From: Siderastrea radians
Lineage: Eukaryota > Cnidaria > Anthozoa > Scleractinia > Rhizangiidae
Direction: 5' to 3'
Assembly: GCA_964017195.1 (NCBI GenBank)
Contig: OZ024887.1
Span: 8,806,660-8,870,659 of the forward strand
DNA length: 64,000 nucleotides
A program made the position numbers and the translations under genes. The notes beneath the pieces are model-generated. The model saw only the letters and a program-made list of their open reading frames with translations. It did not search any database and had not been told where the DNA came from. This document shows positions 36,901 through 45,938 of the stretch, piece after piece (the stretch's first letter is position 1; the number at the start of each line of letters is the position of its first letter).

Positions 36901-39900
36901 TGGCTGTGGCAGTAGCAGTGGCAGTGGCAGTGGCAGTGGCAGTGGCAGGGACAGTGGCAGTAGCTGTGGCAGTAGCAGTGGCAGTAGCTGTGGCAGTGGC
37001 AGTGGCAGTGGCAGTGGCAGTGGCAGTGGCAGTGGCAGTGGCAGTGGAAGTGGCAGTGGCAGTGGCAGTGGCAGTGGCAGTGGCAGTGGCAGTGGCAGTG
37101 GCTGTGGCAGTAGCAGTGGCAGTGGCAACGGTAGTGGTAGTGGTACTTGTACTTGTACTGGTAATGCAAGTGGAAATGGTGGTGGACGTAGTGGGGGCTT
37201 TTAGCAGTTGAAGTGATAGTAAATTTGCCATTTGCCGCGGGAAGAGGTCACATGAGAACAACTACGGGTCATATTGTTTCTTTTAGATGTGGACAATTTC
37301 TTTTTTCACGTGTCCTCCAAAATTAGCAAGAACTAACGTATATGCTTATGAAATTTACAAAACAAATAATGGAATTACCTTAAATATTCCAACTCCGTAG
37401 GGAGAGATCTGGACATAGTACCAGGTTTCTTTAACGTTGGGCACAGCAGCGAATATTACAAACATAGTTCCTGCGGAAGAAGCTGTGAAATGAAGACATT
37501 TTCCCTCTTTGTTGCTTGGATCAAAGCGTAAGGCGTTGGACCACTTCACGTTACATGGAAGGTAACCAACCACTGTGTCCAGCTGAAAGATGTTTTGAGT
37601 TGGCCATTCAACGTGTGCAACAAGGGAATTCATCATTTCTTCTGTTAGACTTGGAAAGCTCTTCTTGGAGACGTTGAAATCTTCTTTCAATAGAGTGAGA
37701 TACCCATTCTGTGGGTTATACGTCAGAAGCATTCCAAGTATGCAGATCTTGAAATCTTTTACGTCGCCATAATCACAGGCTGTAAGCAAGTCAATATTAT
37801 CAGCATTTTCACCAATAAACCATTGTCCATCAAAATATTTCACGTATCTTTCCATGCTGGAAGAAATTTTAACTGGGCCTCGAAATCTTCCGGAAAGTTC
37901 TTCTCTTAAGTTAAAAACAACAAAGATGGGAACTTCATCTTCAGTCATTGCCTTCCATGTTGGCTTGCCAGCTTTTTCTTGAAACTTGTAGTTTTCCGTC
38001 TGACAACCTGGTCGTCCAGCTGGAAGGGTTATTTCTGACACCGAGATGGGGCCCTAAAGTTTTAAAAGACAAAATATATTGTCATTCGTCACTGAACATA
38101 CAAATTTGCTGCTTTGTAAACCCACAGTATGGTCGTCCTGAAGTCATATTTAGAATGGTCTCCGATTGTTTCCCGGATCAGGCAGTAAGTAACCGGTCTT
38201 ACTGCCTGATCAGGGACGACTGGTCTTCGATCATTTTAACTTAGCTGGCCAATCAAGTGAAGAACCAGAGACTCAACACTATCAATTAACGAGTAATTAT
38301 TCCCCGACAGCTCTGAAGATGCCTTACGCTCAGGTTTTGAACACGTCAGTCAACAAATACAGACTAAACATACGTTAATTATCTGTTGAAAACCTTTGCC
38401 AACAAAGCGTTTATAAAAAAGTTACAGAGGAATCATTCTTTTTTTATGTAAATAATAAGCATGATCATGACGTTAAAATGCATATACGTTTGCCTTTTGG
38501 CTACTTCTCTTAGCTAAAGTGGAACCCCGATTTAACTAACGAAGTGCAAGGGACTAGGAAAATGAGTTCGTTATATCGTGGCCCGGTATCGGGGGGTTTA
38601 AATGATCAAATAACATTTTATAGCTAATTTTCCATTGGTACTAGGGCACTAATCCTTATATCTTTGAACACAAGAAGCCGTCAAAAGTGAAAAAAAGGAC
38701 AAAGTCGCGCAGACGTCACTACATAGTCCCCTCCAAAAGCACATAATGAGCGGTTGACAAAAACGTACAGTATTTTGAAACCAAATACAATAGGATTAAA
38801 GAACTTCCACCTCTATTTATCTATTTTGCCTTCAATTTTTAGTCGCGCGATCACATTTTGTTTGTTATATCGAGGTAGATTCGGGCTTTTGATTCAGCGT
38901 GTTCGTTACATCGGGGATCTGTTCCATACGTTCTATTGTGACTATTGTAACTTTAGCCGGGCTGAAGGATATCGTTCGGTGCTTCGTTAAAGCGGTGTTC
39001 GTCGAATCGGGTTCACACTTTATGTTATATGTGGCCTGCCCAGATAGAACGACAATTTGTTCATTTCCGAATTGAATGGGATGCTATCACTTGAAAAGCA
39101 AGAAATCTCATGAATCACTTTTAGTGGAACTCATTCGTGAGACACCAGTTAGCTATTTACCTCTTCCATATAAACACCAATGGCTCTTTCCAGGCCTTGC
39201 TTTCTACGGTTGATCACGTACACCAGATCATCTCGGTCTTTGTATGGACATTTCTTAACCACCATTTTCCCGTCAACTTCCACCTCGTAGTAGCTTTCCC
39301 CAGTGTCTGGATCTTTTTTCATCTTCGCGGTGTTTGCTTCACATCCCCAGTCTCTATCTTCGTCAGTGAGCAGGGATGAAGGGTTGAATTTCAGCAGTTC
39401 TGTGATTGGTACAACCATGAATTTGAAAGGCTTTGGGTAGGTAGGAATTGACTCCAGCCATTGCTTGATTTCATATTTTATAGTTGGTGAATTCATATCT
39501 GAGATCATGGATGCGATTTCTTGGTCTCCTCCTTCTACAGAGATGGAGGTGGAAGATGTTTTCGATTGTTGTTTTTGACTGCTTCCTTCTTTATTTTCTT
39601 TCTTGGAGTGAAAACTTGCAAACAGGCTTCGGAACTCAGCTTCCATTACTTTGCTAAATTCTGATTTGCTTGAAACCTGGTCTGCCTCCATTGTTTTGAA
39701 AATTTGAAGCCGGCCGCCAAATTTTCCTGATTTTATGTAGTGAGTTCCCCAACGAAGAATGAAATCCTCTGAAAGTGGAAAAGGCAGAAATGGAAATGCA
39801 AAATATGACGTACGCCAGGTGGAGGCAGAGTGCACTAATTTTAAAACCCTATTCAGACCCAAGGGGGCGGATTCTGCCCTCACAGACTTTGGACGTTTAT

Positions 39901-42900
39901 ATCTTTTTAAAAAGCAAGCTACAGCCACCAAACTTGGTAACTTTTGCTAAATTTATCTGGAAACAATTTGATATAGCAAGCCCTTGTTCATCATTTCACG
40001 GTGACGAAACTACTTTTTGACAAGCAGTTTTTTCAGAATTCTGAATGTCCTTTTTTTTAATTAAAAAAACATTGCTATAACGTTTTGGAAGTAAATTTTA
40101 CATTTTGGATCATTTTCTTGTTAATGTATTGATTTTGATCGCTTATTGAGCAATTTTGGCGCTTTTTGAAGGTTTTGGAAAAATTACGAATCCATGATGG
40201 TCGCCGTTTGAGTACTTAGTGAAAATGTAATAAAATTAAAAACGAAAAAGAGGAAAACGACACAACAGATTACTTACGAAACTTGATTGCCGCTCCGGGA
40301 GCAAGATAAGATATGGGAAGATCCATGAACTCCTGAAGAAAGTTCACACTGAGGTCCGTTGGTTTGACTTCATCTAAATATATTTCATACCTTGTAAACA
40401 CAAAGAAAATTTGTGCATCTATTAAATGTAGTTACTTTTAGGTGTCTCTGTCACCTAAATTCAACCTTGCTTTATTCCTTTTTTTCAAGTCAGGGGCACT
40501 TTAAATTCACTTTGTAGTTAGTGATCACTATACCTATCGATGTCAATGGAAAAGAGGGCCATGTATTGCTGTGATCCACTGAGAGAAGAACTTCCCCAGG
40601 CCTTTTTGACTCCTGCATAAAAACCAAAAGCAGAACCCGCCATTCCTGCTTGTTGCTGGAGAAACTTCTGGTATTCTGCTCGGCTGTAAAACGTCTGTGC
40701 CGTAGCGCTCGTATCATACACTCCGTGTACGTTCATAGTATTAGGAACATCAAAATCGTCATATCTGTCAAGGAAGAATGATTCAGAGTCAGAGTCAAAA
40801 CACTAAATGGGGAATAGCCGTTTGTTTGTACTCAGATACAGAAAATTGTAGAATATTTACGAGGCAGTCTTCACCTAACACCAAATTTTTTTTCCGGAAA
40901 AATTCGTCCTTAATTGATGCAAGGTGTAAAGCATGGAAAATTACGGACAATGATGATGATGACTATACTACGACGAAAGAAAACGAAATAAAACGCGTTG
41001 GTTTGAAAAGCTACTTTGTGGAGAAAGACCCAGGGACTGAATGGTGGCGTTAGACACCATGGAGGCAAAGTGAAAAAGAGCATTGTGAGACCTTGAACGA
41101 CCTGGGTAAGGATAGTTGAAGAAGAGATACGGAATATGGGATGGTGCGACTATAGTTGCTGCAAGAATGCTGATAGTAACTTGTGGAAAGAAACAAACTT
41201 AATCATATTTAAGATTTGATTCCAATTTATTTGGATTAATTCCTCACACTTACGTTGCTCTTCCAGAACAGTCCCTCTGTACAATGCTCATCTTTCGTGA
41301 CTCTGGACTGTAGTCACCACGACCATCAAATCCAACCCCAATAAAGGCAGCTCCATCAATAAGACTCTAGAAAATATAAACGACGGGCAAGAATTTAACT
41401 CAAGGTCTTGTACTGAGTTGAAGTGAAATTTCTGTTCAGTGAAACTTATGCTTCCATTTTATCGTCGTTGTTTTACAATCTCTTAAATTTCTATTCCAAG
41501 AGAAGACACGTTTACTCACCAGACAAAGAGTAGTCGTATCCTTAGCAACATAACAGGGATCACCGGGTTTATAATTTGTGCCATAACACCCGTTCATCAT
41601 CACTCCTCCTATTCCCATGGGATAGGCGAATGGTTGTTCTCCCTTTTCACCCTTTGGTTTTTCGTCTTCTCCAGTAACTTCAGCGTCGATGTGAAAGCCA
41701 GGAGGAACGAATAAACCCTCTGTTTGCCAGCCTTTATCAGGTTCAATGTTGACCTCCAGCTGAAAGGAGACAATACGTACGGATACAGGCTTAGCAAATA
41801 AGCTTACCACAAGGAACTCTTAACGAACTCCTACAGAACACAGTAATGAACGGCAGTGCGAGCCGATTTCACATATGCGAATATTTTCTCACTTAGCTTT
41901 CGAAAAGCGTAAATAGTTTAAGCGATTTGTTTTAATTCCTCTCTGTTTTTCTTCTCTTAGGCCATTCCCTTTTTTTTTCTTTTTTCTTTGTTTAGCGACG
42001 AATGCGTTTCCTGATTTTGGGTCGGCCGGCCGGTCGGATTTTAAAAAAAGGCCCCAAAAAAGGTCCTCCAAAATGAGGAGGAGTCTGGATGTAGGAGGCC
42101 CGGTACACCAGCATCATTGCCGTGGAGCCTGGAAACAACAAGATGTTACAAAATCAACATGGCGGCAAAGGAGGTCGAGGAAGACAAGATTGATGAGGTG
42201 GGTAAGGTTGAAATTGGTATTCAGCATTAAGAAATGTCATTAATGAAACTGTATTTGCAAAAACAAAGTTTATTTCTTCAGATTAAAGGTGAAAGAGTGT
42301 TTGACTACGTCATTACCTTCCTCGTAACAGATTTTTTGTTTTGTTTTGTTTGTTTGTTTGTTTGTTTGTTTTTGTTTTTGTTTTTGATTTTGCTTTGTTT
42401 TGTTTTTTGTTTTTTTTTTGAAAACGCGAAAATATGGGTCGGTCGGACGACGCCAAACTGAAAAAAAAAGGGGATGCTTTATCATGATGAATCTCACAGA
42501 ATTGTTTTCACAATCCATACAAAATGTATTTTGTTCTTACCTTTTTATCAACGAATTTCCCCGCTTTTTTCTGATGTTCCTCCATGATCGCCATTTGTTT
42601 CTCCAAAGCTTTTTCTCCTATTTCCATAGCCTTGCTTGCTGCGGGATCCCTTTTCTAAAACAAATCACCACTTGCTAGATTAAAATTATGCGTGGTTGGC
42701 TTCTCGAAGATAGTTGCGATCATGATATTTCGTCATCCAACAGTTGGTTTAGAGTAATCGTTGCCAAAGTAAAGCACTGCAAATTTGATTACTGATTTGC
42801 AATAGAAACTTAACCTTACTCCATTCCCCTATTCCCTATCCTCTGGTTTCAAGTTTTTCTCGTATTGCCAAAGTAACCCTGTCTTTACAAGACCTGGTTT

Positions 42901-45900
42901 TAGGCAAGTTCTTAAAAGCGTTGTGTCTTGGGTCAGATTACCTGTTTTGGCCTCTGTAGATTATATGATCCACTATCCCGCTTTTGTCGTCTTTCGGGAT
43001 GATCTTGAATTTCCAAAGCATCATTGCTATGATCTATGTTCGAAGGTATAGCACATGCAAATAAGAAAAAAAAAACTTAAATATTAAAAATTATGTTTAT
43101 ACATGTTCGCACATATGCGCTGTTCTTAGATGGATTTGGCTTTACCGAGAGAATAACGTTTTATTTCATAAAAAAAATAATAACACAGATGGCTGCTGGT
43201 ATTTTTACTTGGTCTTAAATAGGTTCGAATTATTTGCTGAAACTTTGTTTTAATTTTAGCAAAGATTCAAAGAAACCTTATCAAAGGGACTGATTAAGTA
43301 ATTTTGGGAGGCTTTGGAAAGTCACGATAACTACATTCCCCTTGAAAATAGGTATTTTCGCTATAACATCGGTTTCGAAGAAGGTCGTGATCATGATCAA
43401 TAAAGGTTAATATGGGACTCGTTCAACGCATGGTAAATTATAAAATACATCATGGTCCCAACCTGCGGTCAGGCTCTGTTTTCGTTTCGCTCGCTGAAAG
43501 CATTCACAGGTTACAATGGTCCTTGCTAGCAGGCCTTAACAAAGGCCCAATTCAGCGCCAAGATGAAACTCAAAACAAGGGCCATAAAAGGCAGCTTTAG
43601 ACTTTCACTAAGACAGATCTCGGTTAGTTGGGATAGTACTTGAATAGAACCCGGTATGGCTGAACGACTTTTCATTCGACAAGGCTTTAGTTTGGTTCCG
43701 TACCATTGGGCTTGTAATACCATTATTCATGAATAAATACATCTAATTATGTTACACCCACCGTTTTCTGGGGAGCCCATTTCCCATCATTTTAGGAGTC
43801 CGAGGGGTACTACATATCCCCTGATCCTCAGGAATCCCCAGGTTATCCGCAAATAAGTTCGCGTGCGTGCACCCAGCCTTGGTAGGGTAATAATTCACGC
43901 ATGATCTACCACTTTGTTTAAAAATAGTTGTGCAAAAGCAAGTAGGCATTCCATTTACACAAAGCCTACCGACTGAAAACATCTTATCAGGATCCTGAAA
44001 AGATAACCCGAGGTTGCATTTGCGACAAATCGAGGTCGGTTCTAATTCTGTCCATTGCTGATACAGTATAATGGACGTATGTTAAAACACGGTAGCTTAA
44101 CTTCAACGAGTGCTAAAACTTAAACCAAAGTAAGGAATACTTTTAAAATAAATGCCATACCGTGACTTCTCCCGAGAACTCCGTACGGTTGGTTGATTTT
44201 CAGTGAGCGTAACTAAGATAAATAATTTGGCATTTGACAATAGAGGAGCGGCTAATTCAAAGCACATCGAGTTAACTAAGTGGGCGGCTTAGGGGAGAAT
44301 CGAACCGCCTACCGCCCATCCTGCAGGCGAAGGCGGTGCACAGACTGTGACACTTTGGTGAAGCTATTTTCTGAGTATGTTTACAAAGTGTGTCAAATTT
44401 ATTCTCCAGATTCCTACCTTTTGACCTCAAGAAAGTTAGCTTTTGAAGCAAACTGAAGGTTTCAATTCAACTCGACATTATCTTAACTCATGTTTTCGAG
44501 ATGAGCAAAATTAGTAGTAAAATTAAGATTGACTCTTCCGATGGCCAAAGTTAAACTGGTAACACTATAAACATAGTTAAACAACTGTTCAAAGAGCTAT
44601 GGTTGGTTTGTTTTTCACGAGTTTCAACCTAACAGTTTCACTAGAAGTGCAGAATTGCCTTAGTGTGCTTCGGTCACGGGGTGATCAAAGAAGCATGACA
44701 ACATTCACTTCACCTCTGATTCTTTAATTAAAGATGTGCAATAGAGTTAACGGATACAAGATTGTTTGCTCAAGCTCCTCTCTCGCTTACAAAGAAATCC
44801 ATATTTTCTTCACATAAAAAATAAAACATCATAACAGTCCGCATGTGTGCTATTGTATATGCTGTAATACTTCTAGTCTGAGTCAAGAGGACATGATCTG
44901 TTGTACGCGTGCATTAATAGATGTGCGCGCGCGTGTGTTTGTAGTCCTAGTATGGTCCCTGGTATGTCATATTTCCTTTTGCAATGTCTTGTGGGCATTT
45001 CTATCAATAAAAATATACAGAGAAATCCATGCACTCTACAATTATGTGTACTTGACAAAGCTGCATTTTCTATAATCACATTTTGAGTGATTGTTGGGTG
45101 TTTCAATGACAAAACCAAACAGGAGACTTTTTTTGTTATCTCGGCGTGAATAAAAATCACCGTTTTGAAACCACGTCCTTACTTTATAGTCGAGCTTGGT
45201 CGGCATAGCTTTTTTCCTCGCCCTCGTCCCGAGTTGAGATTATTATCCCAAATTTTTAAAAATCACCCATTTTTTTTTCTCAGAGTAAGCCAGCTGAGGA
45301 GCTTGTACTGTGTTGTTAGCGCAAGAACCTTTGATTTAATCATAATGCGCACTTTGCTCCAAGTTCTCTGCTTGGTCGCGATCGGGAATTCATTGACTTG
45401 AAAACACAATGGAGATCTCAAGGATGAAGAGCAAACTAAAACAGCGTGCATTAATTCTGGTATTAATAACGACATAAAAAACAGAAAAAATTAATATTAC
45501 CCAAACTAGTAGCTGAACAAATACCTAAAAAAAACAATTATCGTTTTCACCAAGATATAAATTAATATCGGTGAGTGTTGTTTGAGGAAATACAAAACAT
45601 GGAGGGGAAATCCTTTGCTACAATCTAAGCCCTCTAATTTTGCATGATTACTAACAAGAAAACACATCAACTAACTTAGAAATTGAACATGAAATATATG
45701 GTAATGAAGTAAAATTTCCCTTAAGCAGACCATGCTTCGCAAAAGTATTCAGTCGCAAGTATTTGCAAAACTTAGAATTCACCAGTTGCCAAGCACCGGT
45801 CATTTTCATAAGCGCAATGGCTTTTTCATAAGGTTAGTTATCCATACCTCTTTCAATCTGTTTAGAGTCAGTAACCGCTGCACAAGTAAAGACGAGGAAT

Positions 45901-45938
45901 GCCAACAACTGGAGAATTTTTCGCTGTCGTGTCATCAT
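20300..45938 (-). CDS. Large secreted MACPF-EGF-F5/8C protein (right paralogue), about 1,746 aa
   Basis: Minus-strand exons, 5' to 3': 45938-45848, 43033-42942, 42654-42541, 41759-41520, 41366-41254, 40764-40534, 40390-40278, 39768-39161, 38053-37379, 36530-36173, 35734-35594, 35103-34981, 33529-33219, 32774-32636, twelve EGF exons (31549-22387), 21224-20911 and 20467-20300. The lengths sum to 5,241 nt with every phase matching and no internal stop. Residues: signal peptide 1 to about 22; basic R-R-Q-K-R site at 45-49; MACPF about 100-534 with RWGTHY near 338; conserved region 535-878; Cys-rich to 925; EGF 926-966; F5/8C 967-1116; twelve EGF 1117-1586; F5/8C to the end. It is predicted secreted and processed. 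F5/8C modules usually bind glycans or phospholipid, so target binding for a pore-former is inference. The last exon either stops at TAG (20300-20302) or splices on at 20323; the former is used. Confidence 0.8.
20733..20867. mobile_element. Short pogo/Tigger-like MITE in an F5/8C intron
   Basis: The ends CAGTGGAACCCC and GGGGTCTTACTG are inverted repeats. The interior has gttcgttataccggggtgtt-type motifs. It is about 135 bp, between the two exons of the last F5/8C domain. Confidence 0.6.
21579..21915. mobile_element. Dispersed repeat, possibly piggyBac-like MITE
   Basis: It starts gTTACCCCTATTCAGACCGG and a G-rich run, and ends with a matching C/G-rich inverse and ...GGTAGGGTTAAA. The first roughly 190 bp match the copies at 11323 and 39838. 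TTAA-type ends with CCC are characteristic of piggyBac elements, but one end here is TTAC. Confidence 0.45.
24634..24676. repeat. (GTT)n microsatellite
   Basis: About 43 bases of GTT repeat in an intron of the EGF array, followed by T-rich sequence. Confidence 0.95.
25150..26222. other. Unrelated segment replacing an expected A-type EGF unit
   Basis: Sequence on both sides matches the usual introns of the EGF array. Homology stops near 25150 and resumes near 26222 (gaacagtgaaactcttac). The 1.07 kb between has no EGF exon, although the alternation predicts an A-type one. It holds open frames of 156 codons (minus, 25325-25795) and 105 codons (plus, 25825-26142) that I do not recognise, and a foldback at 25505-25610. 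It reads as an insertion plus deletion, or a gene-conversion patch. Confidence 0.6.
25505..25610. repeat. 106-bp foldback repeat
   Basis: Arms AATTAAGGATACATTTTCAC and its inverse ending GTGAAAATTTATCCTTAATT, with a second inverted pair around gtcaatttgtaaaaactttg. Confidence 0.75.
27033..27216. mobile_element. MITE-like inverted repeat in the EGF array
   Basis: Left end ggagcggccggatccaggat with a gggggtggct run. Right end agccacccaatccaccaccc then taaatccgcccg, an imperfect inverse. No coding capacity. It sits in the intron between EGF exons 26917 and 27427. Confidence 0.5.
28761..28858 (-). pseudogene. Decayed EGF exon
   Basis: The sequence matches the 3' two-thirds of the neighbouring EGF exons, including the complement of the T-G-x-x-C-E-T end and the F-x-C pattern. 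It has a C-run in place of part of the code, has lost the donor (no actcac/cttac before ttgtttcaca), and lacks the D-P-C-A-K-V-S-C start. It is skipped in the gene model. Confidence 0.75.
29197..29312. repeat. Shortened relative of the 149-bp palindrome
   Basis: It shares ggtcttgagtacggcccgag and cggaccgacc with the element at 8236-8384 but has lost most of one arm. The outer ends are ATATGTTATTTAC and GTAAATAACATAT. Confidence 0.75.
30643..30913. repeat. Inverted-repeat element with (AAT)n at its right edge
   Basis: Ends tatctctgcgcggtttatga and gtcgtaagccgcgcagagata are inverted repeats. The interior resembles 11550-11830. An (AAT)n microsatellite (30908-30982) starts at the right end. Confidence 0.6.
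31640..31960 (+). mobile_element. 3' fragment of a non-LTR retrotransposon (LINE)
   Basis: In the frame from 31668 the translation reads [21 protein letters not shown] and then I-R-N-S. This is the conserved C-terminal tail of CR1/L2/Rex-type reverse transcriptase ORFs (YGDRxFSVxxPKLWNxLP). The rest of the element is missing. It lies in an intron of the minus-strand MACPF gene. Confidence 0.8.
32261..32464 (-). CDS. Possible single-exon small secreted peptide, 67 aa
   Basis: The frame starts at an ATG. It opens with a strong signal-peptide pattern: M-N-W-Y-L-F, then a hydrophobic A-T-V-F-F-I-V-S-L core, then H-Q-V-F-A and K-K. The remaining 47 residues are basic and Pro-rich (V-K-P-P-K-P-F-D-F) and contain one Cys. 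TAA at 32261-32263 is followed 27 bases later by AATAAA (32229-32234, minus). No good GT donor is seen, so it would be intronless. It lies inside an intron of the MACPF gene on the same strand. It could be a nested gene, an alternative first exon, or chance. Confidence 0.35.
   Translation of the reverse strand: MNWYLFATVFFIVSLHQVFAKKPTQITLVRAVIQPLLEVKPPKPFDFTKHEDGEWPCWSKRFDLRHI
32636..33529 (-). other. First F5/8C (discoidin) domain, two exons (33529-33219, 32774-32636)
   Basis: Starts E-C-D-Q-A-L-G-M, has W-L-Q-V-A-L-D and [11 protein letters not shown], and ends [11 protein letters not shown]. The phases are 1-0 and 0-1, so the pair is a symmetric, duplicable module. It is clearly related to the C-terminal copy at 20300-21224. 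In the usual A-R-Y-I-R-F-x-P motif this copy has A-L-Y-F-R-F-K-P. Confidence 0.9.
33761..34550 (+). mobile_element. 3' end of a Penelope-like element (GIY-YIG endonuclease), broken
   Basis: The frame at 33829-34040 encodes G-V-V-Y-K-I-K-C, then Y-I-G-E-T-S-R and E-H-K-R-A. This is the GIY-YIG endonuclease domain found after the reverse transcriptase in Penelope-like elements. A stop follows, and a shift of one base (near 34037) restores similarity (H-R-I-D-W-N). The tail has L-P-A-P-Y-K-Q-L-I, common in these elements. A direct repeat ggtgattcgt occurs at both edges (near 33763 and 34540). Confidence 0.8.
34719..34945 (-). mobile_element. tRNA-derived SINE, 5'-truncated copy (family 1)
   Basis: The body and tail match 6751-7060 (cacctgggtgga, catcgcagggttaccccagcag, tcgcacacgagctgaggaggc on the plus strand). 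The tRNA-like head is missing, as expected for incomplete retroposition. It lies in the intron just downstream of the first EGF exon. Confidence 0.75.
34981..35103 (-). other. First EGF-like domain exon of the right MACPF gene
   Basis: A 123-nt phase 1-1 exon with [14 protein letters not shown] and [10 protein letters not shown]. It separates the Cys-rich segment from the first F5/8C domain, the position of the EGF exon at 5523-5639 in the left paralogue. Confidence 0.92.
35594..38053 (-). other. Conserved post-MACPF region and Cys-rich exon, right paralogue
   Basis: Exons 38053-37379 (675 nt), 36530-36173 (358 nt) and 35734-35594 (141 nt) have the same lengths and phases as 2189-2863, 3284-3641 and 4511-4651. 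Shared motifs are [28 protein letters not shown] and C-P-E-G-W-E-E. The first 344 or so residues match no family I can name. The last exon is furin-like Cys-rich. Confidence 0.85.
36730..37140. repeat. (TGGCAG)n hexanucleotide minisatellite, about 410 bp
   Basis: Near-perfect tandem TGGCAG units with TAGCAG, TAGAGG and TGGCTG variants. It lies in the intron between the 675-nt and 358-nt exons. The long open frames on both strands are by-products of the period of six. Confidence 0.97.
38200..38375 (+). mobile_element. Possible Penelope-type 3' end relic
   Basis: The stretch gacagctctgaagatgcctt followed by acgctcaggttttgaacacg resembles the 3' untranslated ends that accompany the GIY-YIG fragment at 33761-34550 (cactctgatgatgacttccgc ... 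gtcaaaacgtcagtcaa). No coding region remains. Confidence 0.3.
38519..39012. mobile_element. MITE with pogo/Tigger-like ends
   Basis: Ends agtggaaccccgatttaact and ttcgtcgaatcgggttcac are imperfect inverted repeats. Internal ttcgttatatcg / ttcgttacatcggg motifs match the shorter element at 20733-20867. It is in the intron between exons 39161 and 38053. Confidence 0.6.
39161..42654 (-). other. MACPF domain exons, right paralogue
   Basis: Exons 42654-42541, 41759-41520, 41366-41254, 40764-40534, 40390-40278 and 39768-39161 join in phase. The first codes a Lys/Glu-rich, probably helical leader (residues 62-99). The next carry G-V-G-F-D-G-R-G-D and a Tyr/Gln-rich segment. The last opens with [10 protein letters not shown], the family signature, and ends with K-Q-W-L-E-S-I-P. 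No frame damage is seen. Confidence 0.88.
39838..40080. repeat. Dispersed repeat copy (TATTCAGACCC-type)
   Basis: It shares aaccctattcagaccc, gcggattctgccc, ggacgtttatatctttt and ccaccaaacttgg with copies at 21579 and 11323. It lies in an intron immediately upstream of the 608-nt MACPF exon. Confidence 0.6.
42942..45938 (-). other. Signal peptide exon (45938-45848) and propeptide exon (43033-42942)
   Basis: Exon 1 starts at tandem ATG codons and encodes a basic start, a hydrophobic core ([10 protein letters not shown]) and C-A-A-V-T, a good secretory signal. It ends in phase 1 and joins the 92-nt exon in phase. That exon contains E-R-R-Q-K-R-D, a furin-type site (R-x-K-R), so the mature chain probably starts near residue 50. 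A second dibasic K-R follows at residues 62-63. Confidence 0.7.
43758..43994 (-). other. Possible alternative exon, Cys-containing
   Basis: An open stretch with an acceptor (ttatcttttcag) and a phase-0 donor (gtgtaa) encodes [11 protein letters not shown] and ends L-P-R-K-R-W, with another basic cleavage-like site. Its start phase does not fit exon 1 (45848-45938), which instead joins 43033 directly. It could be an alternative exon using the internal acceptor before TCGGTAGG, or non-coding. Confidence 0.25.

Noticed and set aside
36665..37261. Open frames of 140-200 codons on both strands (T-A, H-C, L-P or V-A repeats)
   Set aside because: A repeat with period six cannot generate stops in these frames. 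It lies inside an intron bounded by two well-supported exons.
44283..44357. Further tRNA-like sequence on the minus strand
   Set aside because: A B-box-like GGTTCGATTCTC is visible, but no convincing A box or stems.
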